A stretch of DNA of 64,000 bases from Listeria grayi DSM 20601 (GCF_000148995.1 NZ_GL538353.1:434001-498000), one strand, 5' to 3'. Shown: positions 19,480 to 28,580, counted from the first letter of the stretch. Notes: generated by a model from the letters alone, not told the origin. A program made the numbers and translations.

Positions 19480-20385
19480 TTAGCGTGTTTGGCGGGATTT
19501 GCGCGCCAAAATAATATGGGAAGAAGTAAAGATGATCAAAGCGAACCAGATGAAAATAAACGCGACTAGCTGAGTCATGTCGAATTTTTCGTTATAAAGT
19601 AATACACCCAGTGCCAACATGATCGTCGGTCCGATATATTGTAAAAATCCGAGTAATGTATAATTGATAGTTTTCGCAGCGGTGGCAAATAGCAACAATG
19701 GAATCGCTGTGACTACCCCGGCTCCCACTAAGATAAAGTTCGTTTCGATCGGAAATGCTAAAAAACCGTCTTTGGAAAAGAAAATAACAAAAATAAGTGC
19801 AAAAGGTGTTATGATCAACGTTTCCAGCGTTAAACCGGACCATGTCGAAACGGGAACAAATTTCTTGATCAGACCATACAAAGAGAATGTCACTGCCATC
19901 CCAAGCGCAGCCCAAGGCATTTGTCCAACATGGATAGTTAGAATAACAACGCCAATGAAGGCAGCCACAACCGCAATCGTTTCACTGCGATTCAGACGTT
20001 CTTTTAGGAAAACCGTAGCTAGCAAGATATTCACAAGCGGGTTGATATAATAGCCGAGACTGGCTTCCGTAACATGTCCACTGTTGACAGAAAAAATAAA
20101 AATAAACCAATTTACAGTGATCAAAACAGCAGCAGCAGTGATAGCCAAAAATGTTTTTGGTTTTCTGAGTACGGCGACCGCCTCGCCAAAAACGGAGCGA
20201 GATTTGCGAAGACAAACGACTAAGAAGACCATAAAGACAAAGGACCAGATGATCCGGTATGCCAATATCTCAATAGAAGGGACGTTCGCTGCGAGCTTCC
20301 AATAAATAGGCAGCACACCCCATAAAATATAGGCAATAATGCCGCAGATGACACCGATTAGCGGTGTCTTTTCTGTGTTGTTCAA
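19480..20385 (-). CDS. rarD: RarD-type EamA/DMT transporter
   Basis: 301 residues with ten hydrophobic helices and the RarD pattern GVICGIIAYILWGVLPIYWK near the N-terminus, NWFIFIFSVNSGHVTEASLGYYINP in the middle and LGFLQYIGPT in the second half. The protein belongs to the drug/metabolite transporter superfamily; RarD substrates are not established. The start is TTG at 20385, 8 nt after GGGAGGGA. No terminator is seen between it and the sigma-B-like promoter of the next gene. Confidence 0.87.
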   Translation of the reverse strand: MNNTEKTPLIGVICGIIAYILWGVLPIYWKLAANVPSIEILAYRIIWSFVFMVFLVVCLRKSRSVFGEAVAVLRKPKTFLAITAAAVLITVNWFIFIFSVNSGHVTEASLGYYINPLVNILLATVFLKERLNRSETIAVVAAFIGVVILTIHVGQMPWAALGMAVTFSLYGLIKKFVPVSTWSGLTLETLIITPFALIFVIFFSKDGFLAFPIETNFILVGAGVVTAIPLLLFATAAKTINYTLLGFLQYIGPTIMLALGVLLYNEKFDMTQLVAFIFIWFALIIFTSSHIILARKSRQTR

Positions 20386-20461
20386 AAAAATCCCTCCCTA
20401 ATTTAAAATCATACGTATCCTATCTTATCGCATGTGGCAGTGAAATACTATGTAATTTGCT

Positions 20462-20491
20462 CAAAAAAAAGACTGCCATGTGTGGCAGCCT
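20462..20491 (-). terminator. Rho-independent terminator of the yceI-like gene
   Basis: On the minus strand GGCTGCCA pairs with TGGCAGTC around a 3-nt loop, followed by eight T. Confidence 0.82.
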
Positions 20492-20505
20492 TCTATGTCT
20501 TAGAT

Positions 20506-21042
20506 TTATTCGGCTTGACTTGCTTCTAATTGAATATTTATTTTGATTTCATCTCCAACTAAAACGCCGCCTGTTTCCAGTGCTACATTCCAAGTGAGAT
20601 CAAAATCTTTACGATTGATTTTGCCAGTTGCTTCAAAGCCGGCAACAGTTTTTCCACCCATTGGATCTTTTCCAGATCCTTCAAAGGTAACGTGGAAAGT
20701 AGCAGGTTTCGTTACGCCGCGAATAGTTAGATCGCCGGTAACATCATATTCGTCGTCTCCTTTTTTGGAAACAGAGGTGGATTCAAATGTGATTTTTGGA
20801 TATTTTTCTGTGCTTAAGAAGTCATCGCTGATAAGGTGTTTATCGCGATCGGCTTGTCTTGTATCAATACTCGCAGCATCCACTTCAAAATGAATTTTCG
20901 CATCTGTCAGATCTTCCGGATCCATGTCTACAGAAGCGGAGAAGTCTTTGAAGGCCCCTTTTACTTTGGATACCATCATATGTTTCACTTGAAATTCAAT
21001 GGAGCTGTGTGCAGGATCTACTTGCCATTTTTCTACTGTCAT
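20506..21042 (-). CDS. YceI-family lipocalin-like protein
   Basis: 178 residues. It has WQVDPAHSSIEFQVKHMMVSKVKG, DDFLSTEKYPKITF and GDLTIRGVTKPATF, the conserved YceI landmarks. YceI proteins form an eight-stranded barrel that binds long isoprenoids. Unlike the periplasmic E. coli protein this one has no signal peptide, so it is probably cytosolic. The ORF extends to 21066, but GGGAGGAATT places the start at ATG 21042. A sigma-B-like promoter sits upstream. Confidence 0.9.
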   Translation of the reverse strand: MTVEKWQVDPAHSSIEFQVKHMMVSKVKGAFKDFSASVDMDPEDLTDAKIHFEVDAASIDTRQADRDKHLISDDFLSTEKYPKITFESTSVSKKGDDEYDVTGDLTIRGVTKPATFHVTFEGSGKDPMGGKTVAGFEATGKINRKDFDLTWNVALETGGVLVGDEIKINIQLEASQAE

Positions 21043-21082
21043 GCTGAATTCCTCCCATAAATACATATTTTACCTTTAGTAA

Positions 21083-21107
21083 ATACCACGACGGTGAAAT
21101 TTCAAAC
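21083..21107 (-). promoter_or_regulatory. Candidate sigma-B promoter of the yceI-like gene
   Basis: Minus strand: GTTT, 15 nt, TGGTAT, close to the sigma-B consensus, 41 nt before the start codon. From memory the L. monocytogenes homologue is sigma-B dependent. Confidence 0.5.
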
Positions 21108-21120
21108 CTCACATAAAATT

Positions 21121-22578
21121 TTATTTATCAAATTCGCAGTCTTCCAAAGGAATCACTTTCGTTTTATGGATCAGCTTGTAACTTAGCCAGAAAACAAGGA
21201 AGACAGGCAGACCGATATAAGAGATCGCAATACGTTGCCACCAACCCGGGTTACCCCAGTCCGGATGGATAAACGCATTATAATCTTGACCAACGATCAC
21301 TAATAAGCAAAGCGCTAATGCGAGAATTGGTCCGAATGGGAAAAATTTGGCCTTATAAGCGAGCGTATCCAGCGAATACCCTTGTTTGACAAAAGCGCGG
21401 CGGAAACGGTAATGACTGATCGCGATCCCGACCCAGGCAATAAAACCGGTAAGCCCCGAAGCACTTAGCAGCCAGGTGTAAATGACTGTGCCGTTTTCGC
21501 TTAGTGTCGTGATAAATGTCAGGGCACCAATGATTGTCGTGGTAACAAGTGCGGCGATCGGGATACCGCGACGGTTGACTTTTTTGAGAAGCTTAGGTGC
21601 TTTGTTTTCCATCGCCATTGACCATAGCATCCGCGTCGCTGCATATAATCCGGAATTACCAGCTGACAGAACAGAAGTCAAAATGATCGCATTCATGACT
21701 GAGGCAGCAAATGCAAGGCCGGCCTTTTCAAAAACAAGCGTGAAGGGGCTGATCGCAACTTCTGTCGCTTCACTTCCTAGAAGATTCGGACTTGTATAAG
21801 GGATGATCAAACCGATAATGAAAATAGCAAAAATATAAAAGAGCAGGATGCGCCAAAAAATTTGTTTAATGGCTTTTGGAACGCTTTCTTTCGGATTTTC
21901 ACTTTCACCAGCGGCAATTCCTACCAGTTCAGTCCCTTGGAAAGAAAAGCCGGCGACAAGAAAGATTCCGAGAATGGCGAAAAAGCCGCCATTGATCGGC
22001 GCATTACCGGTCGTGAAATTTTCGAAGCCGATGAAGTGGCCGCCTAAGATACCGAAGATCGTCAAGACACCGACGATCAGAAAAACGATAACTGTCGCGA
22101 CCTTGATAATGGAAAACCAATATTCAGATTCTCCATAAGCACGAACAGATAGAGCATTCAATCCGAAGATCAATAAAAGGAAAATCGTGCTCCACAGCCA
22201 ACTTGGCGAATGTGGAAACCAGAATTTCACGATGATCGAAGCGGTGGAAATATCGACAGCGAGGGTGATCGCCCAATTGAACCAGTAATTCCACCCCAAT
22301 GCAAACCCGAAAGCAGGATCGACAAAGCGGTTCGCATAAGTACTGAAAGAGCCGGAAACAGGCATGTAAGTCGCCATTTCTCCTAAACTGGTCATTAAGA
22401 AGTACACCATTAAGCCGATCGCGATATAAGCAATGATCGCACCACCAGGTCCAGCCGTGTGGATAGCATTACCACTTGCTAAGAAAAGACCGGTTCCGAT
22501 CGATCCTCCGATCGCGATCATGGATAAGTGGCGGGTTTTTAGCTCGCGGCGTATTTCTCCTTGTTGTTTCGTAGTCAA
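21121..22578 (-). CDS. lysP: Lysine-specific amino-acid permease
   Basis: 485 residues, twelve membrane segments. The N-terminus RHLSMIAIGGSIGTGLFLASG is the APC-family substrate-binding unwound helix, followed by GPGGAIIAYI. FSFQGTELVGIAAGES and the C-terminal FWLSYK agree with the LysP/YvsH branch. Lysine specificity is supported strongly by the lysine riboswitch directly upstream. It imports lysine with protons. A Shine-Dalgarno (AGAAAGGAAG) precedes ATG 22578. Confidence 0.93.
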   Translation of the reverse strand: MTTKQQGEIRRELKTRHLSMIAIGGSIGTGLFLASGNAIHTAGPGGAIIAYIAIGLMVYFLMTSLGEMATYMPVSGSFSTYANRFVDPAFGFALGWNYWFNWAITLAVDISTASIIVKFWFPHSPSWLWSTIFLLLIFGLNALSVRAYGESEYWFSIIKVATVIVFLIVGVLTIFGILGGHFIGFENFTTGNAPINGGFFAILGIFLVAGFSFQGTELVGIAAGESENPKESVPKAIKQIFWRILLFYIFAIFIIGLIIPYTSPNLLGSEATEVAISPFTLVFEKAGLAFAASVMNAIILTSVLSAGNSGLYAATRMLWSMAMENKAPKLLKKVNRRGIPIAALVTTTIIGALTFITTLSENGTVIYTWLLSASGLTGFIAWVGIAISHYRFRRAFVKQGYSLDTLAYKAKFFPFGPILALALCLLVIVGQDYNAFIHPDWGNPGWWQRIAISYIGLPVFLVFWLSYKLIHKTKVIPLEDCEFDK

Positions 22579-22616
22579 TGTAAATTTCTTCCTTTCTATA
22601 AATAGGTTAAAACATA

Positions 22617-22857
22617 TAAAAAACAGCCACTGAGAAAAAGTGACTGTCTATCAGAACCCAACTATTGTCAGATAGCGCACCTGCTTAGAATCAGACTTTT
22701 TCTAGCAGCAGTCCAATTGCCTTTCGTCAATTGACCCAGCCCAAACGAATCAAAGTAGTTCAGACTTCGGCGAGCATCCTGTTCCTTGCTGATCGCAAGC
22801 GGCTTTGACCGCTTCCCAGCAATTACTAGTGATTTTCGCAACCTCTACCCTGTATAA
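22617..22857 (-). promoter_or_regulatory. Lysine riboswitch (L-box) with intrinsic terminator
   Basis: On the minus strand the leader reads AGAGGTTGCGA, then AGTAATTGCTGGG, GGTCAAAGCC, AAGGAACAGGATGCTCGCCGAAG in two pieces, TTTGGGCTGG, AAAGG and GGACTG, the conserved core of the five-helix lysine aptamer. It is followed by a terminator stem (ACAGTCACT/AGTGGCTGT) and a T-run at 22617-22647. High lysine should therefore end transcription before lysP. The aptamer occupies about 22665-22857. Confidence 0.93.
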
Positions 22858-22930
22858 AAGGGATTTTATATGAAATTTTATTTCGTGTTATATGATAAGC
22901 CATTTAGCCGGAGAAAGCAACCTCGATTTT

Positions 22931-23704
22931 TTATTCGTAATGTTTCAAGGCTTCTTTTACATTGCTGAAAGTGATGATGCCAGCAAGATCTTGCTCATAG
23001 CGAACCATCAGCATTGCAAATTTCGGCGATAATCCGGTCAAGATCAATTCGACGCCGGTCAGTTTTAACAAGCTATGGAATTTTACAAGGTTGGTCACAA
23101 CATCTTCATTGAAATCAGCAAGTCCAGACAGATCAATGACCAAGTAATCTTCTTTACTAGTATCCAAGTAGTTGCTGACATTTTCCGACATGTACTCAAA
23201 ACGATCATTATCAAGTGTACCAACGAGTGGCAAAACAGAGATATTATCTGTGATCGGGACGATCGGTGTAGATAATTTCTGAATCTCCGTCAGTGATTTC
23301 TCTAACTCGAACTGATAATTACGTTCGCGGGTAACGTCTTTTTGGATACCGACAAAATAAGGATGACCATTTGCATCCACGATTGGATCAATCGTTAATT
23401 CATTAAAAAAATAAGTACCGTTTTTGTGATAGTTCTTTAAAAACGCACGGACACTGCGGCGGTTTTTAACAGCAGCGGAAATTTTAGCGATTTCTGCTTG
23501 ATCAGTATCTGGTCCCTGCAAAAAGCGACAGTTTTCTCCCAATACTTCTTCAGCAAGATAGCCGGTATTTTTTTCAAACCCCTTATTTACATAGATAACA
23601 GGATTGTTTTCTAGAGCGGCGTCTGTAATGACAACGCCAACGCTGGACATGTTGAGTGCTTCCAAAACGACATCAAAATTTGGGTATGGATATGTATCAG
23701 ACAA
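22931..23704 (-). CDS. Blue-light receptor: LOV (PAS) domain plus STAS domain (YtvA/Lmo0799-like)
   Basis: 257 residues. The N-terminal LOV domain carries GENCRFLQGPDTD with the flavin-adduct Cys59, followed by the FFNELTIDPI and FVGIQKDVT strands. A helical linker (about 128-150) leads to a STAS domain (about 150-257) with VIDLSGLADFNEDVVTNLVKF. It binds FMN and passes a blue-light signal to the stressosome, activating sigma-B. It starts at TTG 23704 after TAGGAGG. It lies upstream of lysP on the same strand. Confidence 0.94.
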   Translation of the reverse strand: MSDTYPYPNFDVVLEALNMSSVGVVITDAALENNPVIYVNKGFEKNTGYLAEEVLGENCRFLQGPDTDQAEIAKISAAVKNRRSVRAFLKNYHKNGTYFFNELTIDPIVDANGHPYFVGIQKDVTRERNYQFELEKSLTEIQKLSTPIVPITDNISVLPLVGTLDNDRFEYMSENVSNYLDTSKEDYLVIDLSGLADFNEDVVTNLVKFHSLLKLTGVELILTGLSPKFAMLMVRYEQDLAGIITFSNVKEALKHYE

Positions 23705-23839
23705 TTCAATTACCTCCTAATGCGTCTATTTTACCATAAACAAGAACGAAAAGGCGAAAGAGAAACTTACTAAAAGTGAGCAAAATAACAGCAAAGGAAA
23801 AGGAAGGGGCGTATAATAAAGCTAAAGAGGTGAGGTTTT

Positions 23840-24157
23840 ATGTATATTCAATTTACTCCGCAAGCAATCGAACGTTACCAAGAATTGCGCGGCGATAAAG
23901 AAGGCATGCTACATTTGTTCTATGAAACAGAAGGATGTGGCTGTGGAAACTCCGGTATTTTTTCCTTGCATTTAGTTGGTGAAGTGACTGCGGAAGACAA
24001 AGTTATCCAAAGCAATGTCGGCGATTTGCTTATCAAAGACTGGACAATGAATTTCTTAGAAGAATCCCTTGTGATCGATTATCTGCCAGAAAAAAATGCA
24101 CTTGTCTTAAAAGGCGATTCTGGCTACTACAATACGAATTTGCTGTTCGTTGCTTGA
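23840..24157 (+). CDS. HesB/YqkB-like iron-sulfur biogenesis family protein
   Basis: 105 residues of the Fe-S_biosyn fold. It has an N-terminal FTPQAIERYQEL and the motif EGCGCGNSG, in which the usual distal C-terminal Cys-X-Cys pair of A-type carriers is absent. That is the pattern of the Firmicute YqkB-like subgroup, whose function is not settled. RBS AGAGGTGAGG precedes the ATG. It is monocistronic, divergent from the light receptor, and followed by the structured element at 24170. Confidence 0.8.
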   Translation: MYIQFTPQAIERYQELRGDKEGMLHLFYETEGCGCGNSGIFSLHLVGEVTAEDKVIQSNVGDLLIKDWTMNFLEESLVIDYLPEKNALVLKGDSGYYNTNLLFVA

Positions 24158-24169
24158 GGAAAATAGAAA

Positions 24170-24387
24170 GGGACATGGATTTATTCCATGTTTCAGACTG
24201 AAGAAAAACACCATTTCAATCATTATTTTACTGTTTTCAACTTGGTGAAAAATGATTAGATTCTAGTCAAAGCCGAGTACCGAAGCGGAGCGTACTTGTG
24301 TACGTGAGCATCGGAATGCAGGCTTTAACGACGAAGATGAGCGTTTTTCGCCAAGCTGGGACATGGATTTATTCCATGTCTTTTTTT
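24170..24387 (+). ncRNA. Structured intergenic element ending in a terminator, probable dispersed repeat or small RNA
   Basis: The same 22-nt hairpin sequence (GGGACATGGATT followed by TATTCCATGT) occurs at 24170-24191 and 24358-24379; the second copy runs into seven T and is a terminator. Between them lies a nested fold: 24241-24252 pairs with 24344-24355 (12 bp, one G-U), AAAGCC at 24269 pairs with GGCTTT at 24321, CCGA at 24280 with TCGG at 24311, and CGTAC-TTGT-GTACG at 24291-24304 forms the tip. No ORF fits this region. The core resembles what I remember as a multi-copy intergenic element in Listeria and Enterococcus, but I cannot give it a name. Confidence 0.6.
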
Positions 24388-24499
24388 GTGACGGTAATGT
24401 GAAAAGTATATGAGAAAAGACTAAAATCTTCGTCATATTACTTTGCGCGCTGCAAAAATGTAGTAAAATAAAGGGAGTAGTAGAAAGCGAGGGTCACAC

Positions 24500-25138
24500 A
24501 TGGAACAACCATCAGTAGAAGAATTACGCGAATGGCGTGATATTATGTTGCTTCATCGTTTTGCATTGGATGAAGTGAATACGAAGCTGAAAATATTAAA
24601 TGAAGAATTTCAATTTATCCATGATTATAATCCGGTCGAGCATATCAAATCGCGAATCAAATCACTGGAAAGTATTGGGGCGAAGCTGGAGAAAAAAGGG
24701 CTGGAGATCACCCCGGAAAATGCCCGAGAACATGTGCGTGATATCGCGGGGATCCGAGTAACGTGTTCTTTTGTATCGGATATTTTCAAGATCCATGATA
24801 TGTTGGCTAATCAAGACGATATTACGATCTTGCGAGTGAAAGATTATGTAACGAACCCAAAACCGAATGGTTATCGAAGCTTGCATCTGCTTTGCGAGCT
24901 ACCGATCTTTCTGACCAATCGTTCAGAGCGGATGACAGTTGAAATCCAGATTCGGACGATCGCGATGGACTTTTGGGCTAGTTTAGAGCATAAGATCTAT
25001 TATAAATATCAGCAGGAGGCGCCGCAGGAATTACTGGATGAGCTAAAGGAAGCTGCCGATATTATTACTTTTTTAGATGACAAGATGAAAAAACTCAACA
25101 CACAGATCGATGCTTATAAAGCTGATATCGAGAAATAG
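24500..25138 (+). CDS. relP: Small alarmone synthetase RelP (YwaC-type)
   Basis: 212 residues, a single RelA/SpoT synthetase domain without hydrolase or regulatory domains. It has PVEHIKSRIKSLESI, the DIAGIRVTCSFVSDI strand, KPNGYRSLHL (GTP-binding Tyr) and VEIQIRTIAMDFWASLEHKIYYK. The segments follow B. subtilis YwaC/RelP more closely than YjbM/RelQ. It makes (p)ppGpp from GTP/GDP and ATP, typically under cell-envelope stress. RBS GCGAGGG precedes the ATG. Confidence 0.92.
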   Translation: MEQPSVEELREWRDIMLLHRFALDEVNTKLKILNEEFQFIHDYNPVEHIKSRIKSLESIGAKLEKKGLEITPENAREHVRDIAGIRVTCSFVSDIFKIHDMLANQDDITILRVKDYVTNPKPNGYRSLHLLCELPIFLTNRSERMTVEIQIRTIAMDFWASLEHKIYYKYQQEAPQELLDELKEAADIITFLDDKMKKLNTQIDAYKADIEK

Positions 25139-25235
25139 TTCAACGGTACATAGTTAATAAAGTTAAATAGTTTGAAAGAAACCTTATTATTACGGTATAA
25201 TAGAAATAGCACATCTTCGAAGGGGGAACAAAAAT

Positions 25236-27284
25236 TTGGAAATATTCTTATATGTATTACTTCTATTAGTGGCTATTTTTATCTCTAATTTGATCAATCG
25301 CTTCGTTCCTTTTGTATCGGTGCCATTGATCCAGATTGGTTTAGGCGTTTTGATCGCCTTATTTCCATTAAGTTTAAATTTAAAACTGAATCCGGAACTA
25401 TTTCTCGTCATGTTTATTGCACCGCTGCTTTATAATGATGGCAGACGAACGGATAAACAGGCTTTGTGGCATTTGCGCAGTGCGATCCTTGTACTCGCCT
25501 TAGGATTGGTTTTTATTACCGTACTTGTTATCGGTTATTTTGTCCATTGGATGATACCGACGATTCCGTTAGCGGCAGCGTTTGCCCTAGCAGCAGCGTT
25601 GGCGCCGACGGATGCCGTAGCTGTAAGTTCGCTCTCGGGACGGATCAATTTGCCAAAGCGGATCATGCATTTGCTGGAAGGCGAAGCGCTGATGAATGAT
25701 GCTTCTGGCTTAGTGGCTTTCCAATTTGCGATCGCGGCGATGGTCACCGGCGCATTTAGTTTGTTTAATGCCAGCTACAGTTTCGTGATCATTGCGATCG
25801 GCGGGATCTTAGTTGGTATCGTTATTACTTATTTGAAAATCAAAATCATCAAATGGGTACGCAGTTTAGGAATGGAAGATGTCACCTTCCACATGCTTAT
25901 TCAGATTTTGACACCATTTTTGATTTACTTAGCAGCCGAAGAATTGCATGTTTCTGGTATCTTGGCAGTTGTTGCCGCGGGGATCATGGACTCGATGCAG
26001 CGTAAAAAAACCGACCCGCAGTTAGTACGGCTGAATATGGTTTCGCAAAGTACTTGGTCTGTTATTTTATTTGTATTGAACGGGCTTGTCTTTTTGATTT
26101 TAGGAACACAGCTTCCATCGATCATGCAAGCGGTTTGGAATGATTCGGGTATCAGCAATCTGCAAGTATTCACGTATATCATTTTGATCACCGTAGCGCT
26201 GATCTTATTGCGCTTTATCTGGGTCTATTCTTTCTGGCTCGCCAATTGGCGGAAAAAGCAGCTTGGCGGTCAGAATGTTGGGAAGCCGCGGATTCGCTCT
26301 GCTATATTGACTTCGCTATCAGGAGTCAGAGGCGCTGTCACACTTGCCAGTAGTTTATCGATACCATTTGTGCTAGCAGACGGATCCGCATTTCCGCAAC
26401 GGGCGCTGATCATCAGTATCGCTTCCGGCGTTATCTTGTGTTCGTTGCTGATCGCGACCTTCATTTTGCCGTTATTGGCAAAAAGCGACGATAAAACAGC
26501 AGACGATCGAGTGGAACGCGCGATCCGAATCAAGATACTTAGAAATGTCATCCGAGAATTACACGAACAGATCACGCCAGAAAATAAAGCAGCTACAGAA
26601 ATCGTCGTAGAAGATTATCGGCGGCGCATCTATGATCTGCAGCAAAACAATACTAGCTTGAATCGTAGAGTCAGCAAGGAAGAGCGCGATAAGCGTTTAG
26701 AACTGATCGATTGGCAGCGGGAAAATACTCAACGCATGACAGATAATGGCGAAATCAGTGCAGCCGTGAGCTACCGCTATCAGCATTACCTTAATTTACT
26801 GGCTGGCGCGCTTAAAAATCGTTTTCGTTTCCGCGTCAAAACAACATTGAAATTTCTAAAAAGAATTTTACGTTTTATCCTACATCCGAAGAATTGGCAG
26901 GAAACTAAATCTAAAGCAAAAAATCTTAAATCCGAGCAAGAAGGGATTTTTCAAGAGATCCAGCGTGTCCGTGTCAGCAACGAAGAATTAGTCGTGCAGC
27001 GTTTGAAAGATGAACTGAAGCCAGAAAATGAAAGCTGGTTGGCACCTTTGATCACCGAGCATATCATTGCATTGAAACGCGCTAATAGCGAGCGGAAGCC
27101 GTTTACCACGCGCGGGAAATTCGAACAGAAAAAACGGGAAGTTCAGCAGGCAGGTTTCCAAGCAGAGCGCGACGAGATCCAGCAGTTTTATGAAGCTGGG
27201 AAAATGTCCAGAGATCTAGTCCGAGAACTTAGGCAGAATATCAATATGCTTGAAACTTACTTGTCAGAGGAAGAGCTGGCATAA
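25236..27284 (+). CDS. CPA1-family Na+/H+ antiporter (NhaP/YjcE type)
   Basis: 682 residues. About 400 residues hold 12 or so membrane helices, with the ion-binding signature ALAPTDAVAVSSL and GEALMNDASGLVAFQFAIA (ND motif). The C-terminal third (about 420-682) is a soluble, highly charged helical domain, as in bacterial NhaP/NhaK proteins. It exchanges cytoplasmic Na+ (or K+) for protons. It starts at TTG 25236 after AAGGGGG. It follows relP by 97 nt and ends in its own terminator. Confidence 0.9.
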   Translation: MEIFLYVLLLLVAIFISNLINRFVPFVSVPLIQIGLGVLIALFPLSLNLKLNPELFLVMFIAPLLYNDGRRTDKQALWHLRSAILVLALGLVFITVLVIGYFVHWMIPTIPLAAAFALAAALAPTDAVAVSSLSGRINLPKRIMHLLEGEALMNDASGLVAFQFAIAAMVTGAFSLFNASYSFVIIAIGGILVGIVITYLKIKIIKWVRSLGMEDVTFHMLIQILTPFLIYLAAEELHVSGILAVVAAGIMDSMQRKKTDPQLVRLNMVSQSTWSVILFVLNGLVFLILGTQLPSIMQAVWNDSGISNLQVFTYIILITVALILLRFIWVYSFWLANWRKKQLGGQNVGKPRIRSAILTSLSGVRGAVTLASSLSIPFVLADGSAFPQRALIISIASGVILCSLLIATFILPLLAKSDDKTADDRVERAIRIKILRNVIRELHEQITPENKAATEIVVEDYRRRIYDLQQNNTSLNRRVSKEERDKRLELIDWQRENTQRMTDNGEISAAVSYRYQHYLNLLAGALKNRFRFRVKTTLKFLKRILRFILHPKNWQETKSKAKNLKSEQEGIFQEIQRVRVSNEELVVQRLKDELKPENESWLAPLITEHIIALKRANSERKPFTTRGKFEQKKREVQQAGFQAERDEIQQFYEAGKMSRDLVRELRQNINMLETYLSEEELA

Positions 27285-27289
27285 AAAGG

Positions 27290-27322
27290 AAGTCTGTATG
27301 CGAAAGCATGCAGGCTTTTTTT
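27290..27322 (+). terminator. Rho-independent terminator
   Basis: AAGTCTGTATGC and GCATGCAGGCTT pair around GAAA, followed by a T-run. Confidence 0.87.
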
Positions 27323-27383
27323 GAATATGGCGGTTTGCAAACAATTCTGCTATAGTATAGAAAAACGAAAACGGGTGAACAAA

Positions 27384-28094
27384 GTGATAGGAATTTTATA
27401 CATCGCACATGGCAGTAAAAAAGCAGATAAAAATCAAGCAGTGCATTCGTTTGTCAAAGCATTTGAAGCCCAGCATCCAGAGTTTCTCCACGCCTTGGGA
27501 TTCTTAGAAGCAGCTACGCCAGATCCGACTGCAGCAGGGGATAGTCTCATTGCGCAAGGCGTTTCGGAAGTTATCGTGGTACCGCTATTACTGTTTTCAG
27601 CGATGCATGCGCAGGAAGATATTCCGCAGTTTATGGCGACGCTACAGCAAAAGTATCCGGACATCCTATTTAAGCAAACAGCAACATTAGGAGCAGACCC
27701 TGCTACGATTCAAGTGGCGGCCAATCGAGCAGCGGATAGCCAAATGGAAGTGGAGCAATTTTTACTTTTCGTTCATGGGAGTAAAAGTTATCCTACCCCT
27801 GAAATGACAGTAATTACCCAGAAACTTGCGGAAAAGTTAGGAAAACCGGTCAGCTATGCGTTTATTTATGGAGAACCGCAATTGATCTCCAAAGTAGAAC
27901 AACTGATGAGATCTACGAGCCGGATCGGGATCATTCCTTATTTCCTATTTGACGGGATTCTCGTGCGCAAATGGCAGCAGGAATTAAAAGCGCGTCTACC
28001 TAAGCTGAAAATCGTTTGGACGCACTCCCTGCAACTCGATGAACAGCTTTTTACAGCCATCGAAAATAACCTTCAAGAAGTGATGCGCTCATGA
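27384..28094 (+). CDS. sirB: Sirohydrochlorin chelatase (CbiX/SirB family)
   Basis: About 236 residues, with two CbiX half-domains. The N-terminal half has IAHGSKKADKN with the metal-binding His, and the second half FLLFVHGSKSYPTP. It inserts Fe2+ (or Co2+) into sirohydrochlorin, the last step of siroheme synthesis. GTG codons at 27375 and 27384 are both possible starts; the one at 27384 sits 6 nt after GGGTG and gives MIGILYIAHGS. It overlaps sirC by 4 nt (ATGA), so they are one operon feeding the nitrite reductase next door. Confidence 0.88.
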   Translation: MIGILYIAHGSKKADKNQAVHSFVKAFEAQHPEFLHALGFLEAATPDPTAAGDSLIAQGVSEVIVVPLLLFSAMHAQEDIPQFMATLQQKYPDILFKQTATLGADPATIQVAANRAADSQMEVEQFLLFVHGSKSYPTPEMTVITQKLAEKLGKPVSYAFIYGEPQLISKVEQLMRSTSRIGIIPYFLFDGILVRKWQQELKARLPKLKIVWTHSLQLDEQLFTAIENNLQEVMRS

Positions 28095-28573
28095 CATACC
28101 CCGTAATGCTCCAATTAAAAAATCGTCCTGTGCTGATCATCGGCGGCGGGAAAGTGGCGCTATATAAAGCACAACAACTTATCCCGGCTGAGCCACAACT
28201 GACCGTCATTGCCACGGAATTCCGCATTGGTTGGGAGGAGATCCCTGCTAAAAAAATCCAGAAGTGCTATGAAAAGGCGGATCTAGCTGGTCAATTTCTG
28301 ATTTTCGCCGCTACCGATGATGCTGCTGTTAATGCGGAAATATGCGCCGATGCTGGTTCAAACGCCCTCGTCAATGATTGTTCGGATCAGACGCATTCCA
28401 CGTTTACCAATATGGCCGTGGTCAAGCGGGATGCACTCACTATCGCTATTTCCACACAGGGAAAAAATCCAGCCTACGCAAAAATGCTGCGTCAAGAATT
28501 AGAAAATTTATTTACACATGAGCGACTTGCAGGCATCGAGCAGCAACTTGCTAGTCGTCAAAAAAAGAAATGA
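28091..28573 (+). CDS. sirC: Precorrin-2 dehydrogenase (Met8/SirC/YlnF type)
   Basis: 160 residues. The NAD-binding motif VLIIGGGKVALYKAQQL is near the N-terminus, then FAATDDAAVNAEI and NDCSDQTHSTFTNMAVVKRD, the conserved Met8 fold core with its active-site Asp. It oxidises precorrin-2 to sirohydrochlorin with NAD+. The length matches the short Bacillus YlnF form without the C-terminal methyltransferase. The ATGA overlap with the chelatase indicates translational coupling. Confidence 0.9.
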   Translation: MTYPVMLQLKNRPVLIIGGGKVALYKAQQLIPAEPQLTVIATEFRIGWEEIPAKKIQKCYEKADLAGQFLIFAATDDAAVNAEICADAGSNALVNDCSDQTHSTFTNMAVVKRDALTIAISTQGKNPAYAKMLRQELENLFTHERLAGIEQQLASRQKKK

Positions 28574-28580
28574 TCATTCG

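Noticed and set aside
22433-22633. A small open frame on the plus strand opposite the start of lysP
   Set aside because: Shadow of lysP with no Shine-Dalgarno, running into the riboswitch terminator.
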